Below the pieces are notes generated by a model. It was not told where the DNA came from. It was given only the letters and a program-made list of their open reading frames with translations, and did no database searches. A stretch of 64,000 nt of DNA, taken from positions 1-64,000 of the forward strand of contig NZ_QLSU01000036.1 of NCBI RefSeq assembly GCF_003268775.1, in the 5' to 3' direction. A program made the translations under genes and the position numbers. The stretch comes from Paraburkholderia unamae. Its GTDB lineage: Bacteria > Pseudomonadota > Gammaproteobacteria > Burkholderiales > Burkholderiaceae. This document shows, in pieces, positions 22,407-31,330 of this stretch; position 1 is the stretch's first letter, and the number at the start of each line of letters is the position of its first letter.

Positions 22407-24112
22407 ACATTGAATGGTCCACCGCATGCCCAGACTGGGAGACTCGGATTGTCCGCCGTGAGAGTCTGATCGCTTGCCCGCCACTCTTCCCGGCTGTCGC
22501 CGACGAGGCGTGGGCTCTGTGCAGCGAGTTCCGTTTGACCGACGTCATGGGCCAGCCATTATTGGGCGAGGCCTCGCTCCCTTGGTTGCGCGATTTCGTG
22601 CAAGCCGTGTTCGGCGCAGAGGACCCTGACACCGGGCGCCGACACATCAACGAATTTATGTTGATGGTGAGCAAGAAAAATGCAAAGAGTACGATCGCGG
22701 CGGCGATCATGCTGTGCGCGCTGCTGATGAACTGGCGGCAGTCGGCTGAGTTGCTAATTCTCTCGCCGACCAAGGAAATCGCCGACAACAGCTACAAGCC
22801 GATCCGTGACTTCATCAAGGCAGACGACGAGCTGTCGGCGATGCTGAAGGTCCAGGACTATTTTCGGACCATCACGCACCTGGACACGGGTGCAACCCTG
22901 AAGGTGGTCGCGGCAGATAGCGACACGGTCTCGGGGAAAAAGGCCTCGTTCGTTTTCGTCGACGAGTTGCACGAATTCGGCAAGCAGGCCAAGGCGTCGA
23001 ACATGCTGCTGGAGGCTACGGGCGGCTTGGCATCGCGGCCCGAGGGCTTCGTGATCTACGCGACCACGCAGTCTGCCGAGCCGCCTGCTGGCGTGTTCAA
23101 GGCAAAATTGGACTACGCGCGCAAGGTGCGTGACGGTCGTGTCGCCGACAGGAAGTTTCTGCCGGTGATCTACGAGTTCCCGCAGGGCATGCTGAAGAGC
23201 AAGGCTCACGAGGACCTGAACAACGCCTACGTGACCAACCCGAACTGGGGCGCGTCCGTCGACATTGAGCGCATCACGCAGCTGCACAGCCAGGCGAAAG
23301 AGGGTGGCGAGCAGGAGTTCAAGGAATTCCTCGCGAAGCACCTCAATGTGGAGATCGGACTGGCGCTGCGCAGCGACCGCTGGGCCGGCGCTGACTTCTG
23401 GGAGGCTGCGGCGCTGGCGCCAAGGGTCTCCCTTGAAGAGCTGATGGCACGCTGTGAGGTGATCGACTTCGGCATTGATGGTGGCGGACTCGACGACTTG
23501 CTCGGCGGTGCTGCCGTGGGGCGTGAGCGCGGCACGCGCAACTGGCTAGCGTGGACGCATGCGTGGGCGCATCCGTCCGTGCTGGAGCGTCGAAAGGAGA
23601 TTGCGCCGCGTCTGCTCGACTTCCAGCGCGACGGCGACTTGACGATCGTGCAGCAGATCGGCGATGACGTTCGCGACGTCGCGGACATCGTTTCCACCAT
23701 CTATCAGGCGCAGTTGCTCGACAAGGTCGGGGCGGACCCGGCCGGAATCGGGGGTGTTCTGGATGCGCTGGCAGAAGCCGGTATTCCCGAAGACAAGGTG
23801 ATCGGCATCTCGCAGGGCTGGAAGCTCTCGGGAGCGATCAAAACGGCTGAGCGTCGCCTCGCGGCGGCGAGCGGGAGCAAGGTAGACGGCGACAACGCGC
23901 CGCCCGATGGTGTTCTCATGCATGGTGGGCAGCCAATGATGGCCTGGTGCGTCGGAAACGCGCGCGTCGTGCCTGTGGGCAATGCCGTGAACATCACGAA
24001 GCAGGCCAGCGGCACCGGAAAAATCGATCCGCTGATGGCCCTGTTCAACGCGGTGACGCTGATGAGCCTGAATCCTCAGGCTGCACCTCAACCAGGGATC
24101 GTAATTCTATGA
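22403..24112 (+). CDS. Terminase large subunit
   Basis: A 569-residue DNA-packaging motor. The ATPase has a variant Walker A (MVSKKNAKSTIAAA, about 88-101) and Walker B SFVFVDELHEF. The C-terminal nuclease has an acidic cluster at VIDFGIDGGGLDDL and a later Asp-rich stretch. It starts at TTG 22403 with GGAGGG upstream and overlaps the small terminase stop. Length and motif order fit the HK97-type family. Confidence 0.95.
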   Translation: MNIEWSTACPDWETRIVRRESLIACPPLFPAVADEAWALCSEFRLTDVMGQPLLGEASLPWLRDFVQAVFGAEDPDTGRRHINEFMLMVSKKNAKSTIAAAIMLCALLMNWRQSAELLILSPTKEIADNSYKPIRDFIKADDELSAMLKVQDYFRTITHLDTGATLKVVAADSDTVSGKKASFVFVDELHEFGKQAKASNMLLEATGGLASRPEGFVIYATTQSAEPPAGVFKAKLDYARKVRDGRVADRKFLPVIYEFPQGMLKSKAHEDLNNAYVTNPNWGASVDIERITQLHSQAKEGGEQEFKEFLAKHLNVEIGLALRSDRWAGADFWEAAALAPRVSLEELMARCEVIDFGIDGGGLDDLLGGAAVGRERGTRNWLAWTHAWAHPSVLERRKEIAPRLLDFQRDGDLTIVQQIGDDVRDVADIVSTIYQAQLLDKVGADPAGIGGVLDALAEAGIPEDKVIGISQGWKLSGAIKTAERRLAAASGSKVDGDNAPPDGVLMHGGQPMMAWCVGNARVVPVGNAVNITKQASGTGKIDPLMALFNAVTLMSLNPQAAPQPGIVIL

Positions 24113-25467
24113 GCGAAGCGGCTTTCAAGGCGGCGCAGGAGCGCGCACGCACGCCGGGCTCGTCGGTGCTCAACAGCTGGCGCGCGCAGCATGGGCCCGA
24201 GGCGACCGGGCGCATCAACAACCTCAACGAGACGCGCCAGAGCCTCACGGTACAGGAGTTGTCGAACATCATTGGCGGCGGCGCGGTCAGCAATGCTGGT
24301 CCGGTCGTGAATGAAGCGACTGCGATGAAGGTCTCGGCGGTGTACGCGTGCGTCGCGCTGATCGCCGGAGCGATCTCGACGCTGCCGATGCCTATCTACG
24401 AGCGCACGCCGACTGGCCGCGCGCGCGTCGAGCACCCGTACTGGTGGCTGCTCAACGAACAGCCCGAGCCGGATGTGTCCGCAGCAGTTTTCTGGGAATA
24501 CATGTCGGCGGCACGGAGCTTCTACGGCGACTGCTTCGCCGAGATCGTGCGCCCTTCGTTCCGCAGCAGCTCTGTCTCGGGCTTCAAGGCGCACCATCCG
24601 CTGCGCGTGAACCCGTTTCGAGACAGCGCGGGCAGCCTGTGGTATCGAATCCAGCCGCTGGTGGGCGCGGAATACGTCCTTCACCCGGCGGACATGATCC
24701 ACGTGCCGAGCCTCGGCTACGACGGTATCCGCAGTCCGAGTCCGATCACCTATGCGGCGCGCCAGGCTGTCGGAACCTCGATCGCGGCTGCCGAGTACAG
24801 CGCGCGCTTCTTTTCGAACGGCGCGCGACCTGATTTCGCGCTGACGACGCCCGGCAACATGTCGGAAGAGCAGGCTAGGCTGCTGCGGGCGACGTGGGGC
24901 GAGCGTCACGGCGGCGTTTCAAACTCGCACCTGCCTGCCGTCCTGACCGGCGGCCTCGACATCAAGGAATTGACGTTGTCGCCTGTCGACGCGCAGATCC
25001 TTGAAACGTCCAAGTGGGGACTCGAGGAAATTTGCCGAACGCTCGGCGTGCCCCCGTTCATGGTTGGCTCGACCGAGAAGACGACGTCGTGGGGCAGCGG
25101 CGTCGAAAACATGAGTCGCGGCTTCGTGAAATTCACGCTGCTGCGCGACCTCGTGAAGTTCAACCAGGAGTTCAACCGGAAGCTCTGGCCGGTGCGCCAG
25201 CGGCTTTTCGTCGAATTCGATGTTTCCGGCATGGAGCGCGGCGACCTCAAGACCGAAAACGACGCGTTTCGCGTTGCGCTGGGGCGTGCTGGTGAGCCGG
25301 GGTGGATGTCGGTCAACGAAGTGCGTCACATCAAGCTGCTGCCGCCGATCGCAGGCGGTGACACGATCAACCAGGGCATCACGCAGACGGCAGCCGTGGC
25401 GGCCCCGGCAAACCCGTCCGAAGCGGCTCCCCAGCCAGCAGGGCAACCAGACGAAGGAGCATCATGA
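24109..25467 (+). CDS. Portal protein (HK97 family)
   Basis: A 452-residue protein starting at ATG 24109, overlapping the terminase stop. Characteristic segments are KVSAVYACVALIAGAISTLP, HYPLRV-like HHPLRVNPF, then DMIHVPSLGYDG and LGVPPFMVGSTEKTT. It forms the dodecameric ring at the capsid vertex through which DNA passes. The Pro/Ala-rich tail is variable. Confidence 0.95.
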   Translation: MSEAAFKAAQERARTPGSSVLNSWRAQHGPEATGRINNLNETRQSLTVQELSNIIGGGAVSNAGPVVNEATAMKVSAVYACVALIAGAISTLPMPIYERTPTGRARVEHPYWWLLNEQPEPDVSAAVFWEYMSAARSFYGDCFAEIVRPSFRSSSVSGFKAHHPLRVNPFRDSAGSLWYRIQPLVGAEYVLHPADMIHVPSLGYDGIRSPSPITYAARQAVGTSIAAAEYSARFFSNGARPDFALTTPGNMSEEQARLLRATWGERHGGVSNSHLPAVLTGGLDIKELTLSPVDAQILETSKWGLEEICRTLGVPPFMVGSTEKTTSWGSGVENMSRGFVKFTLLRDLVKFNQEFNRKLWPVRQRLFVEFDVSGMERGDLKTENDAFRVALGRAGEPGWMSVNEVRHIKLLPPIAGGDTINQGITQTAAVAAPANPSEAAPQPAGQPDEGAS

Positions 25468-26210
25468 GCAAGCTGATCACGCTGCTGGCGAAGAATCGTC
25501 GGCCGACGCAGCCGCGCGCGTTCGAAATGAGCGGCGAAGACACGACGATCTACATCTACGACGCAATCGTCGCCGACGACGACACGGCGGAATGGTGGGG
25601 TGGCGTATCGGCGCAAACGCTCGTGCCGCAGATCCGCAACATCAAGGGTGGGACGGTCAACCTGCGTATCAACTCTCCCGGTGGCGACGTCTTCGCCGCG
25701 CAGGCGATCGTCGCCGCGATCCGCGATACGGGCGCCAAAGTCGTTGCCCACATCGACGGCGTTGCTGCGAGCGCTGCTACGGTGATCGCGTCGGCCGCCG
25801 ACGAGGTCGTGATGTCCGATGGGGCGATGTACATGATCCACTGCGCGTGGACCGTGGCAATCGGCAACTCCGAAGACCTCACGGCCACCGCCGCGCTGCT
25901 CGACAAGACGGACGGCGTGATCGCGGGCCAGTACGCGAAGCGCAGCGGCAAGGCCGTCGACGATATGAAGGCGCTGATGAGCGCCGAGACGTGGTTTACC
26001 GCCGAAGAGGCGGTGGAGATCGGCCTCGCTGACCGTATTGCGGAAAACGCCCCGCGTGCGCAGGCATCGTGGGATCTGAGCGCCTACGCGAACGCGCCGA
26101 AGCCCTCTGCGTCGGCCGGGGCTGATCCGCAGATCGCAGCCATCACCAACGAACACCGCGAGCGTCAGCAGCAGCGCCTGCGCATGCTGAACCGCATCAA
26201 TCCTCAGTGA
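25464..26210 (+). CDS. ClpP-like head maturation protease
   Basis: A 248-residue serine protease of the ClpP fold. Oxyanion segment INSPGGDVFAAQAI, nucleophile Ser in DGVAASAATVIASA, His in MYMIHCAW. Phages of this type use ClpP-like enzymes instead of the HK97 S78 protease to cut the scaffold region of the capsid protein. Position between portal and capsid supports this. It ends in a hairpin terminator. Confidence 0.9.
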   Translation: MSKLITLLAKNRRPTQPRAFEMSGEDTTIYIYDAIVADDDTAEWWGGVSAQTLVPQIRNIKGGTVNLRINSPGGDVFAAQAIVAAIRDTGAKVVAHIDGVAASAATVIASAADEVVMSDGAMYMIHCAWTVAIGNSEDLTATAALLDKTDGVIAGQYAKRSGKAVDDMKALMSAETWFTAEEAVEIGLADRIAENAPRAQASWDLSAYANAPKPSASAGADPQIAAITNEHRERQQQRLRMLNRINPQ

Positions 26211-26234
26211 CGCGCCTCGCGCAACTGACCGGAG

Positions 26235-26256
26235 CCGCCGCAAGGCGGTTTTTTTT
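26235..26256 (+). terminator. Late-operon hairpin 1
   Basis: CCGCC-GCAA-GGCGG followed by eight T, between protease and capsid genes. Confidence 0.7.
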
Positions 26257-26304
26257 CGTCCATACGACCTGCGCGAGCGGTCACCTCTGAATGGAGAGAG
26301 CTAT

Positions 26305-27561
26305 ATGAAGCTTCAACAGCTGCGCGAGCTGCGCAACCAGAAGTCGAAGGAAGCCAACGAGCTGAACAACAAGTATCCGGCGGACCAGCGCATGCCGGCG
26401 GCCGAAGCCGAGCGCATGGACGCCATCCTCGCCGAGATCGAGGGCATCGACGCGGACATCGCGCGCGAGGGTCGCCGCGCGAAGCTCGCCGCTGATGATC
26501 CGGCTGCGCAGCACGCCGCCGCGATGGATGCTGCGACGCGCACGCCGGGCGCACAGGGCGAGGAATCGCGCGCGCTGCGCTCCTTCATGGCCGGTGGCGT
26601 GTCGAACATGGCCGACGAGGACCGCGCCCGCATGCTCGCGCGCCAGACGCCGGACATTCGCAACGCGATGTCGACGACGACCACCACGGAGGGCGGCTTC
26701 ACGGTCGCGACCGAGTATCAGCGCTCGCTCGAAATCGCGATGCGCGCGTTCGGCGGCATGCGCCAGGTGGCGCATGCGATCCGCACCGCTACCGGCGCGA
26801 CGATGAATTTCCCGACGACCGACCCGACCGCCGAAGTTGGCGAAATCGTTGGCCAGAATGCCCCCGTGACCGGCCAGGACACCGCGTTCGGCAACCTCAC
26901 GCTGGACGTGTTCAAGTACAGCTCGAAGAAGATCGCGCTGCCCTTCGAACTGGTGCAGGACAGCTTCATCGACATCGAAGCCTACATTCAGGCGCTGCTC
27001 GCGATGCGCCTCGGCCGCATCCAGAACACGCACTTCACGGCGGGCACTGGCGTCAACCAGCCGCGCGGCATCGTGACGGCGACCAGCTCGGGCAAGATCG
27101 GCGCCACCGGTCAAACGGTCACCGTGACCTACGACGACTTTGTCGATCTGGAGCACTCGGTGGACCCGGCCTATCGCGGGCAGCCCGGTGTCGGCTACAT
27201 GATGCACGACAGCACTGTGCAGGCTGTGCGCAAGATTAAGGACGGCCAGAATCGCCCGATCTTTGTGCCGGGCTACGAGGCTGACGCGATGGTCAACGGC
27301 GGCGCGCCGGATCGTCTGATGGGGCGCCCGATCACCATCAACCAGGACATGCCGGTGATGGCTGCGAACGCGAAGTCGATCCTCTTCGGCCAGCTCTCGA
27401 AGTACACGATCCGCGACGTGATGGACCTGACGATCTTCCGTATGACCGACTCGGCGTTCACGCTGAACGGCCAGATCGGCTTCGTCGGCTTCCTGCGCAC
27501 CGGCGGCAACATGATCGACGCCGGCGGCGCCGTGAAGGCCTACGTCAACTCCGCGACGTAA
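26305..27561 (+). CDS. Major capsid protein (HK97 family)
   Basis: A 418-residue protein. The N-terminal 110 residues are a charged helical delta-domain (LRELRNQKSKEANELNNKY; AERMDAILAEIEGIDADIA) that acts as scaffold and is expected to be cut away. The capsid fold follows, from about TTTTTEGGFTVATEYQRS, with FKYSSKKIALPFELVQDS and TGTGVNQPRGI-like GVNQPRGIV. GGAGAG precedes the ATG. Confidence 0.95.
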   Translation: MKLQQLRELRNQKSKEANELNNKYPADQRMPAAEAERMDAILAEIEGIDADIAREGRRAKLAADDPAAQHAAAMDAATRTPGAQGEESRALRSFMAGGVSNMADEDRARMLARQTPDIRNAMSTTTTTEGGFTVATEYQRSLEIAMRAFGGMRQVAHAIRTATGATMNFPTTDPTAEVGEIVGQNAPVTGQDTAFGNLTLDVFKYSSKKIALPFELVQDSFIDIEAYIQALLAMRLGRIQNTHFTAGTGVNQPRGIVTATSSGKIGATGQTVTVTYDDFVDLEHSVDPAYRGQPGVGYMMHDSTVQAVRKIKDGQNRPIFVPGYEADAMVNGGAPDRLMGRPITINQDMPVMAANAKSILFGQLSKYTIRDVMDLTIFRMTDSAFTLNGQIGFVGFLRTGGNMIDAGGAVKAYVNSAT

Positions 27562-27624
27562 GCGAGACCAATACGCAGCGGCGGACCACGGTTCGCCGTT
27601 TCTCGAATTCCATCGGAGTTGAAC

Positions 27625-27900
27625 ATGGCAAAGACTCAAACGGCGCAGGCGCGCGTGCTCACGAGCAATCTCGGACTCAGCCTCAAATGTGGTCAGATCG
27701 TGACCGGCCCCGACACGGTGATCAAAGCTCTCGCTGCGGCGGGTGCGGTTGACGATCACCCGGACGCCGTCACCTATGCGACGAAGCAGGGTGCCGAGCA
27801 GGTGGCGCTGGCAGACCCGGAAGCGGCGGCGGAGGTCGCCGCGGCAGCATCCGAGGCCAAGCAGGCGGACGGCGCTGAGCCCGTACAACCGGCGCAGTAA
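27625..27900 (+). CDS. Small late protein after capsid
   Basis: A 91-residue protein starting at ATG 27625 (GAG site upstream). TSNLGLSLKCGQIVTGPDTV is its ordered part; the tail is rich in Ala and Glu. Position suggests a head decoration or head-tail accessory protein, but no family was recognised. Confidence 0.6.
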   Translation: MAKTQTAQARVLTSNLGLSLKCGQIVTGPDTVIKALAAAGAVDDHPDAVTYATKQGAEQVALADPEAAAEVAAAASEAKQADGAEPVQPAQ

Positions 27901-27902
27901 GC

Positions 27903-28583
27903 ATGGGCATCCGGCTCACACAGGCGCCGGCCGAAGAGCCGGTATCGCTTGACGAAGCGAAGTTGCACCTGAATCTCGACCCGGCGGACACCACGTGGGA
28001 CGTGAAGCTCAAGAGCCTCATCGTGGCCGCGCGATTCCATGCCGAGAACGTCTGCCGCCGCGTGTTTGTGACGCAGAAGTACGACCTGTATCTCGACGCG
28101 TTCCCGTTCTACACGTACTACGGCGTGATCCCCGGCTATGTGCCCGTCGACCAGCTGCCCGCTGCGTGGATGACGATGCGCAACTACGCGGTGCGGTTCC
28201 GTGGCAGCAAGATTGACATCCCGTTCCCGCGGCTCCAGTCGGTCGACGAGGTGACCTTCACCGATTCGAGCGGGGCGGTCCAGACGCTGGACCCGTCGCT
28301 TTACGTGGTCGACAACGTCAGCGAGCCGGGCGTGCTCACGCCGAAGGCTGGCACATACTGGCCCGACACGCTGAACACGACTAACGCCGTCAAGATCAGC
28401 TTTACGGCTGGCTATGGCGACGCGGCAGACGTTCCCGAGGGCATCAAGACGTGGATGCTGCTCCGCATCGGCTCGCTGTTTGAGAACCGCGAGGAGGTGT
28501 CGGTCGCGTATCGCGTGACGGTGCAGGCGTTGCCGTATGTCGACACGCTGCTCGATCCGTATCGAATCATGGGGTACGCCTGA
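27903..28583 (+). CDS. Head-tail connector (gp6-like / phiE125 gp8 family)
   Basis: A 226-residue protein. The N-terminus (EPVSLDEAKLHLNLD, then LIVAARFHAENVCRR) is typical of HK97 gp6-like connectors; VKISFTAGYGDAADVPEGIK is the conserved C-terminal block of the phiE125 gp8 group. It joins the portal ring to the tail. Confidence 0.85.
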   Translation: MGIRLTQAPAEEPVSLDEAKLHLNLDPADTTWDVKLKSLIVAARFHAENVCRRVFVTQKYDLYLDAFPFYTYYGVIPGYVPVDQLPAAWMTMRNYAVRFRGSKIDIPFPRLQSVDEVTFTDSSGAVQTLDPSLYVVDNVSEPGVLTPKAGTYWPDTLNTTNAVKISFTAGYGDAADVPEGIKTWMLLRIGSLFENREEVSVAYRVTVQALPYVDTLLDPYRIMGYA

Positions 28584-28903
28584 TGCGAATCGGAGATTTC
28601 AATCAGCGTGCCACGTTGCAGGCGCCCGACGACGGCCGCGAAGAAGGCGGCCAGCCTTCGACGCAATGGGTTGACGTGGCAAAGGGCGTGCCCTGCAACG
28701 TGCTCGCGAACACCGGGCGCGCGCAGATCGCCGCAGGCGCCGACGTGAGCATCGTTCAGGCGAGCGTTCGCGTCCGATGGCGAACGGACGTCACGGCGGG
28801 TATGCGGCTCGTCTCTGGTGGCGCGACCTTCAGCATCAAGGCTGTGCTGCCGGATTTCGCAAAGCGCAATTTCGTGGATCTCGTCTGCGAGGTGATCGAT
28901 TGA
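28583..28903 (+). CDS. Head closure / head-tail adaptor
   Basis: A 106-residue protein of the SPP1 gp16-like adaptor family: MRIGDFNQRATLQAPDD at the N-terminus, VRVRWRTDVTAGMRLVSGG in the middle. Its ATG shares a base with the previous stop. Confidence 0.8.
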   Translation: MRIGDFNQRATLQAPDDGREEGGQPSTQWVDVAKGVPCNVLANTGRAQIAAGADVSIVQASVRVRWRTDVTAGMRLVSGGATFSIKAVLPDFAKRNFVDLVCEVID

Positions 28904-28905
28904 GC

Positions 28906-29370
28906 ATGACGATTCGAGCGGACACGGCCGCGCTGGAGAGCCTACTTGACCAGCTGGGCGATGACGTCGAAGAGGCGGCGCGCCCGGCGGCGCAAGCTGG
29001 CGCACAGGTGCTCTACAACGCTGTGAAGGTCAACGTCGCGAGCATCGGCCGCGTGACCGGCAACCTAGCCAATTCGATTTATCAGGTCTACAGCCAGAGC
29101 GAATCGGGCCAGGGGCTGGCGACCTATCACGTCAGCTGGAACCACAAGAAAGCGCCGCATGGCTGGCTCGTCGAGAACGGCCACTTCCAGCGCTTCAAGG
29201 TGTATCTCGGCAAGGATGGGAAGTGGTACACGGACAAGAAAGCGCCGCTTCCAGAGCCGAAACACGTCGGTGCGCGCCCATTCGTGCGGCCCGCGCAGGC
29301 ACTGTTTCCGCAGGCAGTTGAGGCGGCAGAGGCCGAGCTGCTGAAGCGAATCGACGAGGGCAAGTCATGA
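28906..29370 (+). CDS. HK97 gp10-like neck/tail protein
   Basis: A 154-residue protein with the gp10 pattern: LESLLDQLGDDVEEAARPAA, then GNLANSIYQVY, APHGWLVENGHFQRF and ARPFVRPAQALF. Expected at the head-tail joint. ATG 28906 is preferred over an overlapping TTG at 28900. Confidence 0.8.
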   Translation: MTIRADTAALESLLDQLGDDVEEAARPAAQAGAQVLYNAVKVNVASIGRVTGNLANSIYQVYSQSESGQGLATYHVSWNHKKAPHGWLVENGHFQRFKVYLGKDGKWYTDKKAPLPEPKHVGARPFVRPAQALFPQAVEAAEAELLKRIDEGKS

Positions 29371-29723
29371 CCGTAGAAGCTGACATCGAGGCGGCGCTTG
29401 CGCCGCTCGTCGGCGGCCGGGTGTTTCCAGACACCGCGCCATTCAAAACGCCGCGCCCGTATGCGACGTACCAGCAGATCGGCGGCCTCACGCTCAATCC
29501 GATCGCGAAAGAGGTGGCGTCGTCAAAAAACGGCTTCTTTCAGGTGAATGTCTGGAGCGACCGGCGCGCCGAAGCGGACGCAATCGCTCTGCAAATCGAG
29601 GCTGCACTCGTCACCGCCGAGGCGTTCACGGCCAAACCGATGGCGGGCCCGATCTCGACGAACGACGCCGACCTGAACCGGTACGGCAAGCAGCAAGATT
29701 TTTCCATCTGGTCCGATCGCTGA
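29367..29723 (+). CDS. Tail terminator (DUF3168)
   Basis: A 118-residue protein: VEADIEAALAPLVGGRVFPD, PYATYQQIGG, VNVWSDRRAEADAIALQIEA. This matches DUF3168, the family that caps the tail tube. The start overlaps the previous stop. Confidence 0.85.
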   Translation: MTVEADIEAALAPLVGGRVFPDTAPFKTPRPYATYQQIGGLTLNPIAKEVASSKNGFFQVNVWSDRRAEADAIALQIEAALVTAEAFTAKPMAGPISTNDADLNRYGKQQDFSIWSDR

Positions 29724-29775
29724 CGCGACGACCGCAACCGATAGTTTTCAGTTGCCCGAACGGGCTTTGAGAGGT

Positions 29776-29807
29776 GCCCGCTGCGAGAAGTCGCCGCGGG
29801 CTTTTTT
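29776..29807 (+). terminator. Late-operon hairpin 2
   Basis: GCCCGC (29776-29781) pairs with GCGGGC (29796-29801), then six T, between tail terminator and tail tube genes. Confidence 0.65.
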
Positions 29808-29852
29808 ACGCCCGTCGTGGGCGCTTTGTCCCATTGTGTAAGGAGAATCACC

Positions 29853-30500
29853 TTGAGCTACAGCTTCCCCGAAGGGAGTAAGTTCTTTTTCAGCGAGACG
29901 TTCGCTGCCGCGAAGGTCATCAGTGCGCTGAGCAACGCGAGCCCGGCTGTTGCTACTTCGGCGGCACACGGCTTCGTCGATGGCAACGAAATCCTCATCA
30001 GCTCCGGCTGGGAAGATGTGACCGATTCGGTCTACAAGATCGATCAGCTTTCGCCCGACACGTTCTCGCTGCTCGGGCTGAACACGACGGACACGGACTC
30101 GTTCAATCCGGGCGGGGGCGCCGGCACGGCGCAGCTCGTGAGCGCATGGGTCGAGATTCCCCAAGTGTTGACGATCTCGACGTCGGGCGGCGATCCGAAG
30201 TTCACCACGATCAGCCCGCTGGCACGCCGCAACTCGATCAACGTGCCGACCGGCTTCAATCCGACGTCGATCACGCTGACGCTCGGCCATGACGCATCGA
30301 ACGCGAACTACCAGCAGATGCTCGACATCAGCCGCACGCTGCGCAAGGTCGCTTTCAAGATGGTCCTGTCGGGCGGCGTGGCCAGCTACGGCTACGGCTA
30401 CATGGCTGTGTCGGAAATGCCGCAGCTCAACGTGAACCAGGCCAACCAGGTGACGGCTTCACTGTCGCTGCTCGGCCGTTCCATCAGCTACGCATCGTAA
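29853..30500 (+). CDS. Major tail tube protein
   Basis: A 215-residue protein starting at TTG 29853 with a strong AAGGAGAATCACC site. An Ig-like inserted segment (PAVATSAAHGFVDGNEILI) is followed by the tube fold (WVEIPQVLTISTSGG; TGFNPTSITLTLGHDASNA; LRKVAFKMVLSGG). Position after the tail terminator and before the chaperones is canonical. Confidence 0.85.
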   Translation: MSYSFPEGSKFFFSETFAAAKVISALSNASPAVATSAAHGFVDGNEILISSGWEDVTDSVYKIDQLSPDTFSLLGLNTTDTDSFNPGGGAGTAQLVSAWVEIPQVLTISTSGGDPKFTTISPLARRNSINVPTGFNPTSITLTLGHDASNANYQQMLDISRTLRKVAFKMVLSGGVASYGYGYMAVSEMPQLNVNQANQVTASLSLLGRSISYAS

Positions 30501-30530
30501 GTTTCTCCTTGGGGCCGGTGACGGTCCTTT

Positions 30531-30562
30531 CCTCGTCGGGGATTCTCCCCGGCGAGGCTTTT
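30531..30562 (+). terminator. Late-operon hairpin 3
   Basis: An 11-bp stem with one G-T pair (CCTCGTCGGGG / CCCCGGCGAGG), loop ATTCT, then CTTTTA. Confidence 0.65.
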
Positions 30563-30588
30563 ACATACAACAGATCAAGGAATCCATC

Positions 30589-30969
30589 ATGGCAAAGCTC
30601 GCACTCGGCACCCGTCCGGCTAACTTCTCGCACGCCGTCAAGTTCAAGATGCTGGACGGTACCGAAGCCGCGATCGACGTCTCCTACAAGTACCGGACTC
30701 GTAAGGAGTACGGTGCATTTGTCGATCAGGTCGCTGCCGCAGCGAAGGAAGAACGCGTTGCCGACGAGGACTTCTCGTGGGCGAACGTGATGGAAAAGAC
30801 CGGCACGGCGAATGCTGCGTACGTCATGCAGGTGGTCGATGGCTGGAACCTCGACGAGCCGTTCACGCTTGAGAATGTCCAGCAACTCGCCGATGAGCTT
30901 CCGGCAGCTATCGCGGCGATCATGGACACGTACCGCGTCGCGATCACGCAGGGCCGCCTGGGAAACTGA
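30589..30969 (+). CDS. Tail assembly chaperone (short form, G-like)
   Basis: A 126-residue protein of the phage tail assembly chaperone family (KFKMLDGTEAAIDVSYKYRT; WNLDEPFTLENVQQLADEL). It ends at the slippery heptamer GGGAAAC (30960-30966) read as G-GGA-AAC and followed by TGA. A minus-one shift there joins it to the next frame, as in lambda gpG/gpGT. Confidence 0.85.
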   Translation: MAKLALGTRPANFSHAVKFKMLDGTEAAIDVSYKYRTRKEYGAFVDQVAAAAKEERVADEDFSWANVMEKTGTANAAYVMQVVDGWNLDEPFTLENVQQLADELPAAIAAIMDTYRVAITQGRLGN

Positions 30970-31271
30970 CGGAGGCGGCAGAAGCGCTGTATTGGCCAGA
31001 CGGGAAGGGCCCGGCCAACGCCTTCGACATTCGCGCGATGCTGCGCAGGGACGTTGTGGAGGTTTGGCCCGAGAACTGGGATGCAGTGACGCTGTTCTGC
31101 CGCCTCGGAACGCAATGGCGGACGAACATGGGCGGCGCGTATGGGCTTGACTACAACGTGGCGCTCACGTTGATTGATCGCCTTGGATTGAGTGCGTCGG
31201 ATGCCGACGAGTTGTTCGAGGACGTGCGACACCTCGAAAAATCGGCTCTGGATGTGATGCGCGAAGAGTGA
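30589..31271 (+). CDS. Tail assembly chaperone, frameshifted long form (GT-like)
   Basis: The downstream frame from 30966 to 31271 has no good start of its own near its beginning but encodes a DUF1799-like domain (EALYWPDGKGPANAFDIRAM; ENWDAVTLFCRLGTQWRTN). A minus-one shift on GGGAAAC continues directly into it and gives a 227-residue fusion. This position between tail tube and tape measure is where nearly all long-tailed phages encode such a pair. Confidence 0.8.
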
Positions 31272-31285
31272 TGCGCGATGTGGCT

Positions 31286-31313
31286 GGGCCGTCGATGGCG
31301 GCCCTTCTCTTTT
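31286..31313 (+). terminator. Late-operon hairpin 4
   Basis: GGGCCG (31286-31291), 7-base loop, CGGCCC (31299-31304), then TTCTCTTTT, just before the tape-measure gene. Confidence 0.6.
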
Positions 31314-31330
31314 GATGCAAAGGTAGATCG

